From NCBI GenBank assembly GCA_017474455.1, contig JAFVHP010000044.1, positions 124,001 through 188,000 on the forward strand: 64,000 nucleotides of DNA, read 5' to 3'. How positions within the stretch are numbered: the stretch's first letter is position 1; each line of letters opens with the position of its first letter. Positions 26,562 through 35,750 of the stretch are shown here, in pieces. Position numbers and translations under genes: made by a program. Under the pieces are notes generated by a model. It had not been told where the DNA came from. It searched no databases and worked only from the letters and a program-made list of their open reading frames with translations. This DNA comes from Lachnospiraceae bacterium. Lineage in GTDB: Bacteria; Bacillota; Clostridia; Lachnospirales; Lachnospiraceae.

Positions 26562-27746
26562 TTATGAAATGATACATGGCAGTCCATGCTCTTCAAGCTG
26601 TATATCCAATTCGATCATGTCATATATACCATGCTCTATAAAGTATGAAAAGATAATGTCCGTTTTATCACATGGAGACAAAGCGTAGCCTGCCCGCGAA
26701 AGAAGGTCTTTCGACTCATCCAGGTTCAGCATTGCGCCGATGCAAAGGCAAAGTGCAGTCAGTTTCTGAGGGTGATAGTCCGGGTTATTCTTGATCTTGG
26801 AGAATACTTTCTTATCTACGATCGCCCTTTTATAAACATCCGAATTCTCAAGCCCTTTTTCATTGATCAAATAGAAAAGGTACTGAGGGAAAGTATCTGA
26901 CATATGTGCCATACGCTCAGCGATCTTCTGCTCTATCTCCTCGATCGCAAAGTCCTCGTCCGCAGGTAAGCCCGGAAGCGGGGCTTCATTCTTATCAAAG
27001 AAAGATCCGGTCTCCGCTCCCGCCAAAGACGGCAGTGCAGCCGTATCTCCGGCTTCTTCTCTTCTGGCATTTTTTGACTTTCCCCAAAGTCTTTTTGTTC
27101 TTATCTCTTTCCGATAGGTATTCTGCTGCAAAGAGGGTTCATGATCAGGATATGCCGGGCTAGTAGTAGCAGAGGGATAAAAATCCGCTCCGTATTCTTC
27201 CAGATTTTTTTCCTGTACATAATTCTGATCAATGTATGCTTCCAGATCCGGGTACAGGTTCTTCCCCATCCTGGCAGCATTTTCATCAAATACGACCAGG
27301 TAGATCTGCATCTCCGAGTTCAGAAGAAACGCATGGATCTCATCGACAGCGATCCTCATGCCTTCTTCCTTCGGATATCCGAATCCGCCTGTTGAAATGA
27401 GAGGGAATGCGATGGATGTAATTCCATGTTCTGCTGCCAGCGCAAGACTTTTCCGATAACAGGACCGTAAGAGCTCTTCCTCCCCATGCTGTCCATCGAT
27501 ATAGAGCGGACTCACCGCGTGAATGATATATCTTGTCGGAAGCTTAAATGCGGGTGTAATGAAAGCACCGCCTTCTTCTACGTAACCGATGTTTTCTTTA
27601 CGATAAGAAAGAAGCTCTTCATACCCTGCCGCTTCATATATGGCATGGTCACATCCGGTACCGACCGTGGGATGATCATTGGCGGTATTGACTATCGCCT
27701 CCGTATTCATTTTTGTTATGTCATTACGAACAATTTTGAAAGGCAT
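26562..27746 (-). CDS. Macro-domain protein with C-terminal helical domain
   Basis: Residues 1-160 are a macro domain that binds or hydrolyses ADP-ribose: IVRNDITKMNTEAIVNTAND, TVGTGCDHAIYEAAG and the phosphate loop PLISTGGFGYPKEEG. The usual GGGG(V) loop is GTGC here. Residues about 165-270 are a low-complexity linker, and residues about 275-394 are a helical domain (QYLFYLINEKGLENSDVYKR ending DIQLEEHGLPCIIS) seen in many Firmicute macro proteins, possibly a helix-turn-helix-like module. The 394-residue gene ends at its own terminator. Confidence 0.85.
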   Translation of the reverse strand: MPFKIVRNDITKMNTEAIVNTANDHPTVGTGCDHAIYEAAGYEELLSYRKENIGYVEEGGAFITPAFKLPTRYIIHAVSPLYIDGQHGEEELLRSCYRKSLALAAEHGITSIAFPLISTGGFGYPKEEGMRIAVDEIHAFLLNSEMQIYLVVFDENAARMGKNLYPDLEAYIDQNYVQEKNLEEYGADFYPSATTSPAYPDHEPSLQQNTYRKEIRTKRLWGKSKNARREEAGDTAALPSLAGAETGSFFDKNEAPLPGLPADEDFAIEEIEQKIAERMAHMSDTFPQYLFYLINEKGLENSDVYKRAIVDKKVFSKIKNNPDYHPQKLTALCLCIGAMLNLDESKDLLSRAGYALSPCDKTDIIFSYFIEHGIYDMIELDIQLEEHGLPCIIS

Positions 27747-27768
27747 AATCCTCGTGACCCTTAATCAG

Positions 27769-27789
27769 CAAAAATCAAGTTTTTCTTGA
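27769..27789 (-). terminator. Possible weak terminator after the HIRAN operon
   Basis: On the minus strand TCAAG and CTTGA form a 5-bp stem around AAAAA, followed by a run of T. It lies just after the stop of the last HIRAN gene and before the macro-domain gene. The stem is short, so termination may be leaky. Confidence 0.45.
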
Positions 27790-27795
27790 ATATCG

Positions 27796-29571
27796 TCAGT
27801 CTCGCATATAAATATTAATGTATATCTCGATCCAGGTGTCCTCTTCATCCAGATTCTCACCTATGTCACCGCTTGCAACTATGCCAAACAGCTCTTTTCC
27901 TGCATCCATGAGATGATTCAGCGGCTCATTCCTATGTTTCGGTATATACCCCAGTTTTTCACCCCCTGGGTCCAGCACAAGAATCGCTTTGCTATCATAT
28001 TTGTTCATTGTTTCCATGCGGAGCGTTACCTGATCACCGACCTTTAGCGCCTTGGCAAGAGAATGAATGTTTTCAACGTGCATGGCACCATTGATCATCG
28101 TCGTCATCAGGAGAATCTCCCGGGAAAACGGCAGCGGCGTATCTATGCCATTTGTGCTGTAACTGCCGGCTGCTATACTCCCGAACTCCTCACCTTCCTC
28201 AAGGGTCCCGGCAACAGCATAGGCAGAATCCTGATTACCCTTTATCCTTGGCGTCAGCTCTTTGGTTACCTTATACTCACCGGTATTATCGTCCAGCTCA
28301 ACGAACAGATCTCCCGTTTCTTCTATTACGTTGTCATCCTCATCCAGAATAACAAACCGGAGGGCAACCGACTCTACTTCATCGATCTCATATTCTTCAA
28401 AGATTTCGGAATAAAACTCCAGGGTATTCTGTACTTCTTCGTCTTCGTAAACTCTATAAGTAACGTCAATTGGCAGTTCTTCATCCGTATCATAGTTGAA
28501 TCCGCAAAACGGCGTTTCTATCCCATTGCACTCGCTCTTTACAAGACGCACTCTGTAAGCCTTTTCTGACTTTACATCCGTAATAAGGCTCATATCTACA
28601 TAGACTACGGGATCATATCCCGCGACGTTCATATAATCAAGAATAATCCTGACCGTCTGACCATCGAAAAGAATCTGGCTCGTCGTATTTTCGGAAGTCG
28701 CTTCAAAGCAGGCATCCAGACCTTTTATATGACCTCTACGGCTGATGACCAGATTGCGGAATTCCTGAAACTCTTCCCTTGTGCAGTCTTCTCCAATATC
28801 TACGGCAACACTTAGAATATCGACTATTCTCAGGCTTTTGCCGTCGAGCCAGGCTTCAAAAATATCTGTACTCTCCCGGAAGATCCTGATCACGTCCTCG
28901 TTTGGCAGATCGGTGGTCATAACTGCCATCCATGTGTTATAGGGAACCGGCTTTAAAACATCATGGACAGCAGCGAATTTTCTCATAATAGCGACAACGA
29001 CATCCAACCGGCCCATCCTGGAAAGCCGTTTAAAACTGATCATAAACTCTTCGGACATCCGGTTGATATTCGGTGCCCCGCCTTTCCCTTTGGGTTTAGG
29101 GAAAGTCGTATAAACATCCGCGTCCTCCAGCAGACGGGCTATATAATCCTCTTCCTCTACGCAGTTCAGATCGATTTTATAAAGTTCGCCATACTTTAAT
29201 TCATCCACATCTCTCTGCGGTAGATATGGCATCATCCGATAAACCAGCTGCTTAACGTTTTCCCGCATCTGATCTGTTATATCTTTCTTATCCCAGTTGT
29301 CCTTTTCATAATAATCATATTCATGGATCAGCCATATCAGGGTAAGTGCATTTAGGCGTCCCCAGCCATTCAGATCCTCATAGCCTTCATACTCTTTTGT
29401 CCCCGCCATCATATCAACGAGCTGGGCTGCTCTGTCGACATCACCCATTTTCACACAGGCGGATATCATTTCGAATCGCTGAATATAACTATTCGGAGAA
29501 TCCTGAAAAAAGTACTTCGCATTCTCCTCATCCATAGCCATTCTATAGTTGTCTTTCAGCCGCTCGTTCAC
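27796..29571 (-). CDS. HIRAN-domain protein with large N-terminal region
   Basis: The 591-residue protein starts at a GTG (MNERLKDNYRMAMDEEN) with only a weak ribosome site. Residues 1-300 are helical, repeat-like and not recognised (for example IQRFEMISACVKMGDVDRAAQ). Residues about 300-450 are an acidic beta-rich region. Residues about 455-590 hold a HIRAN domain: PLPFSREILLM, LKVGDQVTLRMETMNKYDSK, AILVLDPGGEKLGYIPK. HIRAN domains bind 3' ends of single-stranded DNA or stalled-fork structures and are usually attached to helicases. This protein lacks a helicase domain but sits in an operon with one. It ends in YMRD, as does its short paralogue upstream. Confidence 0.82.
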   Translation of the reverse strand: MNERLKDNYRMAMDEENAKYFFQDSPNSYIQRFEMISACVKMGDVDRAAQLVDMMAGTKEYEGYEDLNGWGRLNALTLIWLIHEYDYYEKDNWDKKDITDQMRENVKQLVYRMMPYLPQRDVDELKYGELYKIDLNCVEEEDYIARLLEDADVYTTFPKPKGKGGAPNINRMSEEFMISFKRLSRMGRLDVVVAIMRKFAAVHDVLKPVPYNTWMAVMTTDLPNEDVIRIFRESTDIFEAWLDGKSLRIVDILSVAVDIGEDCTREEFQEFRNLVISRRGHIKGLDACFEATSENTTSQILFDGQTVRIILDYMNVAGYDPVVYVDMSLITDVKSEKAYRVRLVKSECNGIETPFCGFNYDTDEELPIDVTYRVYEDEEVQNTLEFYSEIFEEYEIDEVESVALRFVILDEDDNVIEETGDLFVELDDNTGEYKVTKELTPRIKGNQDSAYAVAGTLEEGEEFGSIAAGSYSTNGIDTPLPFSREILLMTTMINGAMHVENIHSLAKALKVGDQVTLRMETMNKYDSKAILVLDPGGEKLGYIPKHRNEPLNHLMDAGKELFGIVASGDIGENLDEEDTWIEIYINIYMRD

Positions 29572-29619
29572 TTCTTACTATGCCCCGGCAATCTCTTTAT
29601 CTAAGGGTCGCTTATCCCA

Positions 29620-30039
29620 TCAGTCGCGCATATACAGGTCTATATCTATCTCAACCCGCTGATCCTTCTCTTTCAAATCATCTCCGATATCACCGCCCTG
29701 TACGATTCCATACAGTTCTTTCCCGGCCGCCAGGAGGTTATAAGGCACTTCCTCGATATCTATCGGTAAATAGCCTAGTTTCTTATTATGTGAATCAAGT
29801 ATCAGAACGGCCGTATTATTTTCTTTATTCTCAGGATCCAAATGAAATGTCACCTGTTCCCCTACCAGAAGTTCCTTTGCCAGCTGGTATATATTCCTGA
29901 CCGTGTGGTGCCAATCTGTCTTAACTTTCATCAAAAAGATATCTCTGGAAAACGGCAGCTGTGTTTCAATGCCGTTTTTGCTGAGAATACTGGCCGTCAA
30001 AGCATCATTCTGAACATTACTAAGATCGTTCCCGCCCAT
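29620..30039 (-). CDS. Stand-alone HIRAN-domain protein
   Basis: The 139-residue protein is a single HIRAN domain: GIETQLPFSRDIFLM, LLVGEQVTFHLDPENKENNT, AVLILDSHNKKLGYLP and LLAAGKELYGIVQGGDIGDD. It is clearly paralogous to the C-terminus of the downstream 591-residue protein, and both end in YMRD. Within HIRAN proteins it would be expected to recognise damaged or branched DNA. It lies 48 bases before the larger HIRAN gene and 11 bases after the J-domain gene in the same operon. Confidence 0.8.
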   Translation of the reverse strand: MGGNDLSNVQNDALTASILSKNGIETQLPFSRDIFLMKVKTDWHHTVRNIYQLAKELLVGEQVTFHLDPENKENNTAVLILDSHNKKLGYLPIDIEEVPYNLLAAGKELYGIVQGGDIGDDLKEKDQRVEIDIDLYMRD

Positions 30040-30050
30040 GTACGTATACC

Positions 30051-31034
30051 TTACGAACTCTTTTTCTTACGCTGTTCCGCTTCCTGCTCATTCCTTTCAG
30101 CGACCTTACTCAGCTCTATGATTTTATTCTGCAATTCAATGATCTTATCCGCGCATTCCTTATTAAATTCAGTCAGTTCTGCCTGTTTCCTAGCAACTGC
30201 CTCTTCGTCTGCGAGAAAATCCTTCTGGTTGTAAGGGAAGCTGTTCTTGATCTTCTCAATATGCTCCATGAGGATGATCACCTTTTCAGCAAGCTTATCC
30301 CTTAAGTCACGGAGCCTTGCCAGATCATCCAGCGTATCACTGTACTTTTCTGTAAGCTCTGTGTCATCCAGCCGATCCGCAATCTCCCGCAGCGTCTCGA
30401 GATCACCTTCCGCGTATGCCTTTTGCGCTCTGCTAAGAAGTTCCAATTCGGCTTCGGTAATATCCGGATTCACATCTGGATGCAGCTTCTTCACGATATA
30501 CCTGTAGAGCCGCTTCAGCTCTTCCAAGGGACTCTCATGAATGTCTTCCGTGCCAGCTCCACCGGCATCCGCTTTTTCATTTACCTCTGATTCTGTCTGG
30601 TCTTTCGATTTACGCACTTCTTCAGACCGCTGCTCGTTTTCCTGATCCTGCTTTGCGCGGCGTTTCGCGTAATCGCTGTCGCGCTTCATCTCTTCCGCTT
30701 TTTTATGAAGATCTTCTTCGTATTCCTTATATTCTTCTTCTACGCGTTTTTGAACATCTTCATATTTCGCAGCTTCCTGTCTGTTAATGGCCGCCTGCAA
30801 AAGCTCTATCGCGCGTTTCAGTCTGGCAATCTCCAATCGATATGCCAGTGCCTGGTATTCGAGATTGCCGATCTTCTGGTCATACTCCGCCCTGAGTTCG
30901 ACGCATACGTGATTCTCCAGGTCATCGATCTCTTCTGCCAAGGCGGCTGTCTTGAGTTCGAGTTCCTGGATTTCCTCTAATAGTTTCTTATATTCACTTA
31001 CGACCGGAACGAGGTCGGTTTGTCTTCTTTTCAC
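30051..31034 (-). CDS. Coiled-coil protein with internal J domain
   Basis: The 327-residue protein starts at a GTG (MKRRQTDLVPVVSEYKKLLE). Residues about 10-150 are a long coiled coil rich in Glu, Lys and Arg. Residues about 165-235 contain a J-domain signature, LKRLYRYIVKKLHPDVNPD, with H185-P186-D187, then ELLSRAQKAYAEGDLETLRE. The C-terminal 90 residues are again coiled coil. J domains stimulate DnaK ATPase, so this may bring an Hsp70 to the operon's proteins; alternatively the fold is used only structurally. It lies between the DUF2325-like gene (7-base gap) and the HIRAN gene. Confidence 0.82.
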   Translation of the reverse strand: MKRRQTDLVPVVSEYKKLLEEIQELELKTAALAEEIDDLENHVCVELRAEYDQKIGNLEYQALAYRLEIARLKRAIELLQAAINRQEAAKYEDVQKRVEEEYKEYEEDLHKKAEEMKRDSDYAKRRAKQDQENEQRSEEVRKSKDQTESEVNEKADAGGAGTEDIHESPLEELKRLYRYIVKKLHPDVNPDITEAELELLSRAQKAYAEGDLETLREIADRLDDTELTEKYSDTLDDLARLRDLRDKLAEKVIILMEHIEKIKNSFPYNQKDFLADEEAVARKQAELTEFNKECADKIIELQNKIIELSKVAERNEQEAEQRKKKSS

Positions 31035-31041
31035 AGTACTC

Positions 31042-32739
31042 TTACGCTATCGACTGCAGATACACAGCCATTTTCATCATGGCATCAAATATTGAGGCAT
31101 TGGAAATCTTCAGCGCACCTGACTTGTCCCTTGCTTCCTCAATATGAGGATAACCTTCTTCTGTTTTCATCTGTTCAATAAAGCTGGAATATCCTTTAGT
31201 ATCTTTCGCTTTATGTGGACAGGGGCCAACAATAATACCTGCATACTTACTATCCCATTGGATTATCCGAGAAGAATAGGACTTCACATCATCATAGTCT
31301 AATACAAACTCCAATTGATCCTTTTCAAAGACAAACCCCATGCTTTTAAGCTTGCCTCTAAGGTGAGATTCCTTCGTTTCAGAGCCGCCAATAATAAGAA
31401 TCTTCTTATTTCTTTGTAAGTAATTGTTAACCTTAAGGATATCAAGCAGCGAAGATTGGACAGCAGTGGCTGTCGGTTTATCCGTTAACTCACGGTCTTC
31501 ACGAGAAACTTCATCTTTTGTGGATCTTGAGGCTCTCTCTTCCGCTTCCTTAATAGCTGCTTCTGCTGCCTCGATCTGTGTCCTTTGACTTTCGATAACA
31601 GTATGAAGCTTCCGGTTTTCCTCCTGGTGTTGAAGTAAGCTGTTTTCAAGCTCTGATATCGTCGACTGATGCTGATTGATTTCAGTCTGGAGTCTTTTGA
31701 TGTGCCTTTGGCTCACAGTTAATGCATTTTTCAGATCCTCAACATCAGTCCGAAGTTCACCAATTAAAGCCGCATTTTCTTCCAACTGTTTTCGCGTTGT
31801 TTCACTGCCGGAAAGCTGACGTTCTAAAGCCTGGCACCTTGCCTCTATGGTATACTCATGCTCTTTGGCAATTTTCAGTTTTTCTTTCTGGTGAGCTACA
31901 TTATTCTCAAGTGAACTCTTCTCACTCTGAAGAACATCTATTTGTTTAAGTTGGTCTTCAGTAACTCTCTTATTCTGTTCAATCGTAAGGGCTTGTTTAT
32001 CTACGATAGCCTGCAGCTCAATCAGGCGCTTGTTCAGTTCAACAGCCATCTGTTCATAGACCGAACCATCCTTAGTTTCAAGTTCGATCTCCGATTCATC
32101 CGGCCAATCAGGTACAGCAGGAATAATTCCAAGAGCTGCTTTGAAGTTAAGACATTCTCTGGAATCTGCTATTCCAAGATCTTCCGCTTTTGCCAGAATA
32201 GCTTCTTTATCGACTCCAGAAACATCTTTTGTTCTTGCAAGCTCACTGATACGGTTTAGAAACTCTAAGTACAGAAACCTTCTGCGGCTTACTGATTCCA
32301 GATCTGATTCATTAATTCCATCTATCCTCTTAAAGAGGAGTTTCGGAACTTCAGCCCAATACAGAATATTCTCTGTATGAATCTGCGCAGATGCATAATA
32401 CAGATTCACCCAGTCCGGAAGATTATCCTCATTGGCATCAAGAATCATCAGCTTGTTGATGGCTTCATCATATTTCCGAAACTGAAAATAAATCCTTGCT
32501 ATCCGCTGGCTTGCAGTAAGGAAGCATTCCCGATTCACACGGATATTCAAGCCTAATGCAAATGCCTTTTCGTAAGCATCCATACTGAGCTTGTCAGCCT
32601 CACCTAATGCCTGTTCATACATGAAGCTGCCTATCCAATAAGCATCATCCCAGACTTCTGCTGTTTCGATATCCTGCTTTATGATGTCCACATCCGGCAT
32701 TTCTGCCTTCTGTTTTAATAGTGCCTCATAATTATGCAT
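31042..32739 (-). CDS. TPR-like/coiled-coil protein with DUF2325-like C-terminal domain
   Basis: The 565-residue protein begins MHNYEALLKQKAEMPDVDII with helical TPR-like repeats (to about residue 220), followed by a coiled coil of about 200 residues. The last 120 residues form a Rossmann-like domain: KKILIIGGSETKESHLRGKL, then GIIVGPCPHKAKDTKGYSS. This resembles DUF2325, a domain found in proteins near defence and mobile elements, but the central HxxxK pattern differs from the usual form. GGGG precedes the ATG. It follows the 560-residue unknown gene by 15 bases in the helicase/HIRAN operon. Confidence 0.75.
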   Translation of the reverse strand: MHNYEALLKQKAEMPDVDIIKQDIETAEVWDDAYWIGSFMYEQALGEADKLSMDAYEKAFALGLNIRVNRECFLTASQRIARIYFQFRKYDEAINKLMILDANEDNLPDWVNLYYASAQIHTENILYWAEVPKLLFKRIDGINESDLESVSRRRFLYLEFLNRISELARTKDVSGVDKEAILAKAEDLGIADSRECLNFKAALGIIPAVPDWPDESEIELETKDGSVYEQMAVELNKRLIELQAIVDKQALTIEQNKRVTEDQLKQIDVLQSEKSSLENNVAHQKEKLKIAKEHEYTIEARCQALERQLSGSETTRKQLEENAALIGELRTDVEDLKNALTVSQRHIKRLQTEINQHQSTISELENSLLQHQEENRKLHTVIESQRTQIEAAEAAIKEAEERASRSTKDEVSREDRELTDKPTATAVQSSLLDILKVNNYLQRNKKILIIGGSETKESHLRGKLKSMGFVFEKDQLEFVLDYDDVKSYSSRIIQWDSKYAGIIVGPCPHKAKDTKGYSSFIEQMKTEEGYPHIEEARDKSGALKISNASIFDAMMKMAVYLQSIA

Positions 32740-32754
32740 TCTTTTTCCCCGGAG

Positions 32755-34437
32755 TTATTTGAAGGCTTTCTTCCAGTAATCTGGATCTATACTGAAGACA
32801 AACTCAAATCTATTCTTATCTTCAACGTAATCTGTGAACAACTTTTCCTTATTAGGCACAGATACCTTACAGTCTTTCACCAGCCGCTCAAGGTCTTTTC
32901 TGATACTGGCATTCAATTCATCTCCCTCCCTGATTTCTGGAAGAGAAATCGATGCCACGCTGTGTGCATATCCCTTACTCTCTGCTTTCTTCTTACTGCC
33001 CACTTCCACTTCAGCAGCTTCAAGCAGTTTTGCATATACCGCATCACCCAAACTCTCTTTAGATATGGCAAGCAGCTCTTCCCGTAAGTCCCCGGCTGTA
33101 ATGATGCGTTCTTCCGTTAACGAGATTCCGAGCACTGCACCATTCTCCACTTCAACCTCAGGCATAGTTACAGCCAGTGAAGGCAGTATCTGAGCTTCCT
33201 TGTCGTTAACAAATGCCTCAATGAACTTCCACAGCTGCTGATTATCCTTACCAAAATCTTCGCCGGGCATTCCATACAATCCATTCAAAGCACCCCAGAG
33301 AACTGCAGCACGGCGTTTTGTAAGCAAATCTGCGTGATATACTTCCAGTGACTCTAAGAACAGTTCATACCGATTTGGATTCTTTGCCACAAATAAGAGT
33401 GCCTTCAGTGCATCTATCGGTTCCGGAATGCTTGCCATAATTTCTTCCGGCGCCTTATCAGATACATCTGATATGAGCCTTTCGATTTCAGCAATCACCT
33501 GGCGTATAATTTTGGCGTCGCCAGGTTTTTCACATTCTGCCGCCACCTTTTCACTTATGGAATCCAAGAGAACAGCAATTTGTTCCGGCTGTTTCTGTGT
33601 GTTATACGGCTGCTCTTTTAAAGTATTGAAGATGTGATTATAGATTATCTGATTAAACTCGCCATTCTGCCTTGTTGTTTCACCGGCCAGGCAGAGTCTT
33701 TCCTCATTATCTTTATTTTTAACTTCGACATAATGCGGCAGAACAGCAGATATTGCTGCATCCGTTAATCCAAGCAGTTGCTGCATCCTGCTGTCTATGT
33801 TGAAAAGATACCGGTCATACTGCCATCTCTTCGTTCCATTTATAAAATTCAAAAGTACAGCTCTCTGTTTTTCCCTTTCTCTTATTGCAGAAATAATACT
33901 CTCTTCGTCGAGACCGCATGCGTTGATTATCTTATCTTCTTCCGGTTCTATAGCGAATTCTTCAGAAAACTCCTCGGGAAGCAGCCCATACTTATTCACT
34001 GGATACCAATAATCCGATGATGGCCTTGAAAACATATCTTGATCATCCTGTGTATCGAAATAAATCTTTTCAACGCGCGAGAATGGAATCTCACCGATCA
34101 GGTAAGCACCGATATGTTTGTTCGGATCATAGTCTGACAGTTTTTCGAGAGAGTATGCCAGGCTTGATTCATTATTGCTTACAAGAACAGCAAAGCCATC
34201 GTCATCCTGTATTTCCGAAAGCTCCAAAGTCACCGGATAAACAAATTCCGGCTCTGCAATCCCCTGTTCACGTGATTTTCGATCCAGCTTTTTATGCGTG
34301 ACAAACAGAAAACAGTCTGATGCAGTCGCGATGGTACGATATCTCTTTATATCCTTTATAATCCGGTCTGGCGCTATGATGCTGCGTCCCAGGAAATCAA
34401 ACATTACATTCTTATTTGTGTAAAAATAGAGTTTCAT
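32755..34437 (-). CDS. Uncharacterised 560-residue protein of the helicase/HIRAN operon
   Basis: The start at 34437 (MKLYFYTNKNVMFDFLG) is preferred because GAGGAG lies eight bases upstream; a GTG at 34452 overlapping the helicase stop is the alternative. I recognise no domain. The first 150 residues look like a compact alpha/beta domain (FLFVTHKKLDRKSREQG, FAVLVSNNESSLAYSLEKL), and the rest is helical with acidic segments. The family resembles the uncharacterised partner proteins found with UvrD-like helicases in defence islands, but I cannot name it. It is directly coupled to the helicase gene. Confidence 0.7.
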   Translation of the reverse strand: MKLYFYTNKNVMFDFLGRSIIAPDRIIKDIKRYRTIATASDCFLFVTHKKLDRKSREQGIAEPEFVYPVTLELSEIQDDDGFAVLVSNNESSLAYSLEKLSDYDPNKHIGAYLIGEIPFSRVEKIYFDTQDDQDMFSRPSSDYWYPVNKYGLLPEEFSEEFAIEPEEDKIINACGLDEESIISAIREREKQRAVLLNFINGTKRWQYDRYLFNIDSRMQQLLGLTDAAISAVLPHYVEVKNKDNEERLCLAGETTRQNGEFNQIIYNHIFNTLKEQPYNTQKQPEQIAVLLDSISEKVAAECEKPGDAKIIRQVIAEIERLISDVSDKAPEEIMASIPEPIDALKALLFVAKNPNRYELFLESLEVYHADLLTKRRAAVLWGALNGLYGMPGEDFGKDNQQLWKFIEAFVNDKEAQILPSLAVTMPEVEVENGAVLGISLTEERIITAGDLREELLAISKESLGDAVYAKLLEAAEVEVGSKKKAESKGYAHSVASISLPEIREGDELNASIRKDLERLVKDCKVSVPNKEKLFTDYVEDKNRFEFVFSIDPDYWKKAFK

Positions 34438-34448
34438 GCGATAACTCC

Positions 34449-35558
34449 TCACCTCCAGTCAACCATGCTTCTATGAGTGATCAGAGCGGTCATCGTATCG
34501 ACTTTCCCAAGGCTCGGTATCTCATTCCAATAGAAGAGATATAATTCGTTTATCGGCCTGGTAACTGCAACATAGACTCTGTTCATATTCACAGTGTCGT
34601 TTTCCTTCATTTCTATTTTGTCAAACATTGGAAGCAAAACAATGTCAAACTCAAGCCCCTTCATTGTCCCGTAAGACAGAATCTTGACTCCCGGTTTACT
34701 AAAATCGATTGTATTCTGCGTTTTAGGCTTATGCATCTGGATAGTCACATCACTTGGTAAAAGCTTTCGAAGGGAAGCGTATGTATTACTTACAGCTTTC
34801 CAATTGGTAATAATGCCTATGCTCTTTTCTTTATTTCGTTTGATAATATCTGCCATCTTGCGATTCTGATCATCAAAATCACGAGACGCACATTTAATGA
34901 TTATCGGCTTCCTTCCAGGAACATCGGAAGCTGCCGGTTCTCCATCCTTGCAATATAGAGCTGACAGATCTCTGATTGGCTTTGTGTTGCGAAAATTTCG
35001 AGTCAATTTGTACGGGGATTCTACACACAGTGTTTTTATAGCATCGAATACATTTGTCTTACCTTCTTCTACTGCCTGGTTTGGATCAATAAAACACGTC
35101 ATGTTATCTGAAAGTCTTTTCAGGATTTTTAGAAGCTCAATAGGGAAATCCTGCGCTTCATCGATAATTACGTGGGCATATATCTTCCCAATCCCGGACA
35201 ATTCAGTGGCGATTGCTGTCCAGTTAAAGTTGTCGTTTCTATCCTTTGGGATATAACCAAGTCTATATTCTCTGTACATATCATTCACCCACTGATGATA
35301 TGTCTCAACTTTGACATTTTTGTAATAGTTCCCCTGCACCGCAGTGGAAAGAAAACGCATCAAGGGATTATTGAAGACCAGCATCAAAACTGTCTTGCCA
35401 CTGAATATCTGGCTCGCCTGCCCTGCTCTGTAAATCGCCATCACGGTTTTACCCGTTCCCGGCGCGCCTTTAATCACCCAGTCTCTCGTGATGGGAAGAT
35501 TTATAATATCCAGCTGTTCTTCACTTAAATCTCCACCATTCGGCAGTTTGAAGCCCAT
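34449..35558 (-). CDS. UvrD/Rep-like superfamily 1 helicase, compact
   Basis: The 369-residue protein has the Q-like motif LSEEQLDIINLP, Walker A GAPGTGKT (residues 31-38), Walker B DEAQDFP (D133), a motif III-like TCFIDPNQAVEEG, and the C-terminal VYVAVTRPINELYLFYW. It is about half the length of UvrD and appears to lack the 1B and 2B subdomains, so it may be a reduced ATPase/translocase. GGAGG precedes the ATG. It is the first gene of the six-gene HIRAN operon and is followed with a short overlap by the 560-residue unknown. Confidence 0.85.
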   Translation of the reverse strand: MGFKLPNGGDLSEEQLDIINLPITRDWVIKGAPGTGKTVMAIYRAGQASQIFSGKTVLMLVFNNPLMRFLSTAVQGNYYKNVKVETYHQWVNDMYREYRLGYIPKDRNDNFNWTAIATELSGIGKIYAHVIIDEAQDFPIELLKILKRLSDNMTCFIDPNQAVEEGKTNVFDAIKTLCVESPYKLTRNFRNTKPIRDLSALYCKDGEPAASDVPGRKPIIIKCASRDFDDQNRKMADIIKRNKEKSIGIITNWKAVSNTYASLRKLLPSDVTIQMHKPKTQNTIDFSKPGVKILSYGTMKGLEFDIVLLPMFDKIEMKENDTVNMNRVYVAVTRPINELYLFYWNEIPSLGKVDTMTALITHRSMVDWR

Positions 35559-35750
35559 TTTATAACCTCCTTTATGCGTTACAGATTTTAGCTAAATAAT
35601 GATTCGGGTCTTTGATGACAAATACAATAAGTCTTCTGGTTATGGCTTCATCCGTTTCCTTCAGAATGTGCCATAACCTCTTTTCACTATGATCCTAGAT
35701 TGCCTAAGACCCATTTGGTTTTAGCTTTTATCAACAGTCTGCACGCAGAT
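35559..35750 (-). other. Intergenic region with a reading-frame relic before the helicase operon
   Basis: On the minus strand an open frame without a start codon (DHSEKRLWHILKETDEAIT onward, about 40 codons) ends in TAA just before the GGAGG of the helicase gene. It looks like the C-terminus of a lost gene. The same stretch contains the inverted repeat GGTTATGGC (35638-35646) and GCCATAACC (35670-35678). No convincing promoter was found. Confidence 0.35.

Noticed and set aside
35638-35678. Inverted repeat as a terminator
   Set aside because: The loop is 22 bases, no T-tract follows in the direction of transcription, and it overlaps a reading-frame relic.
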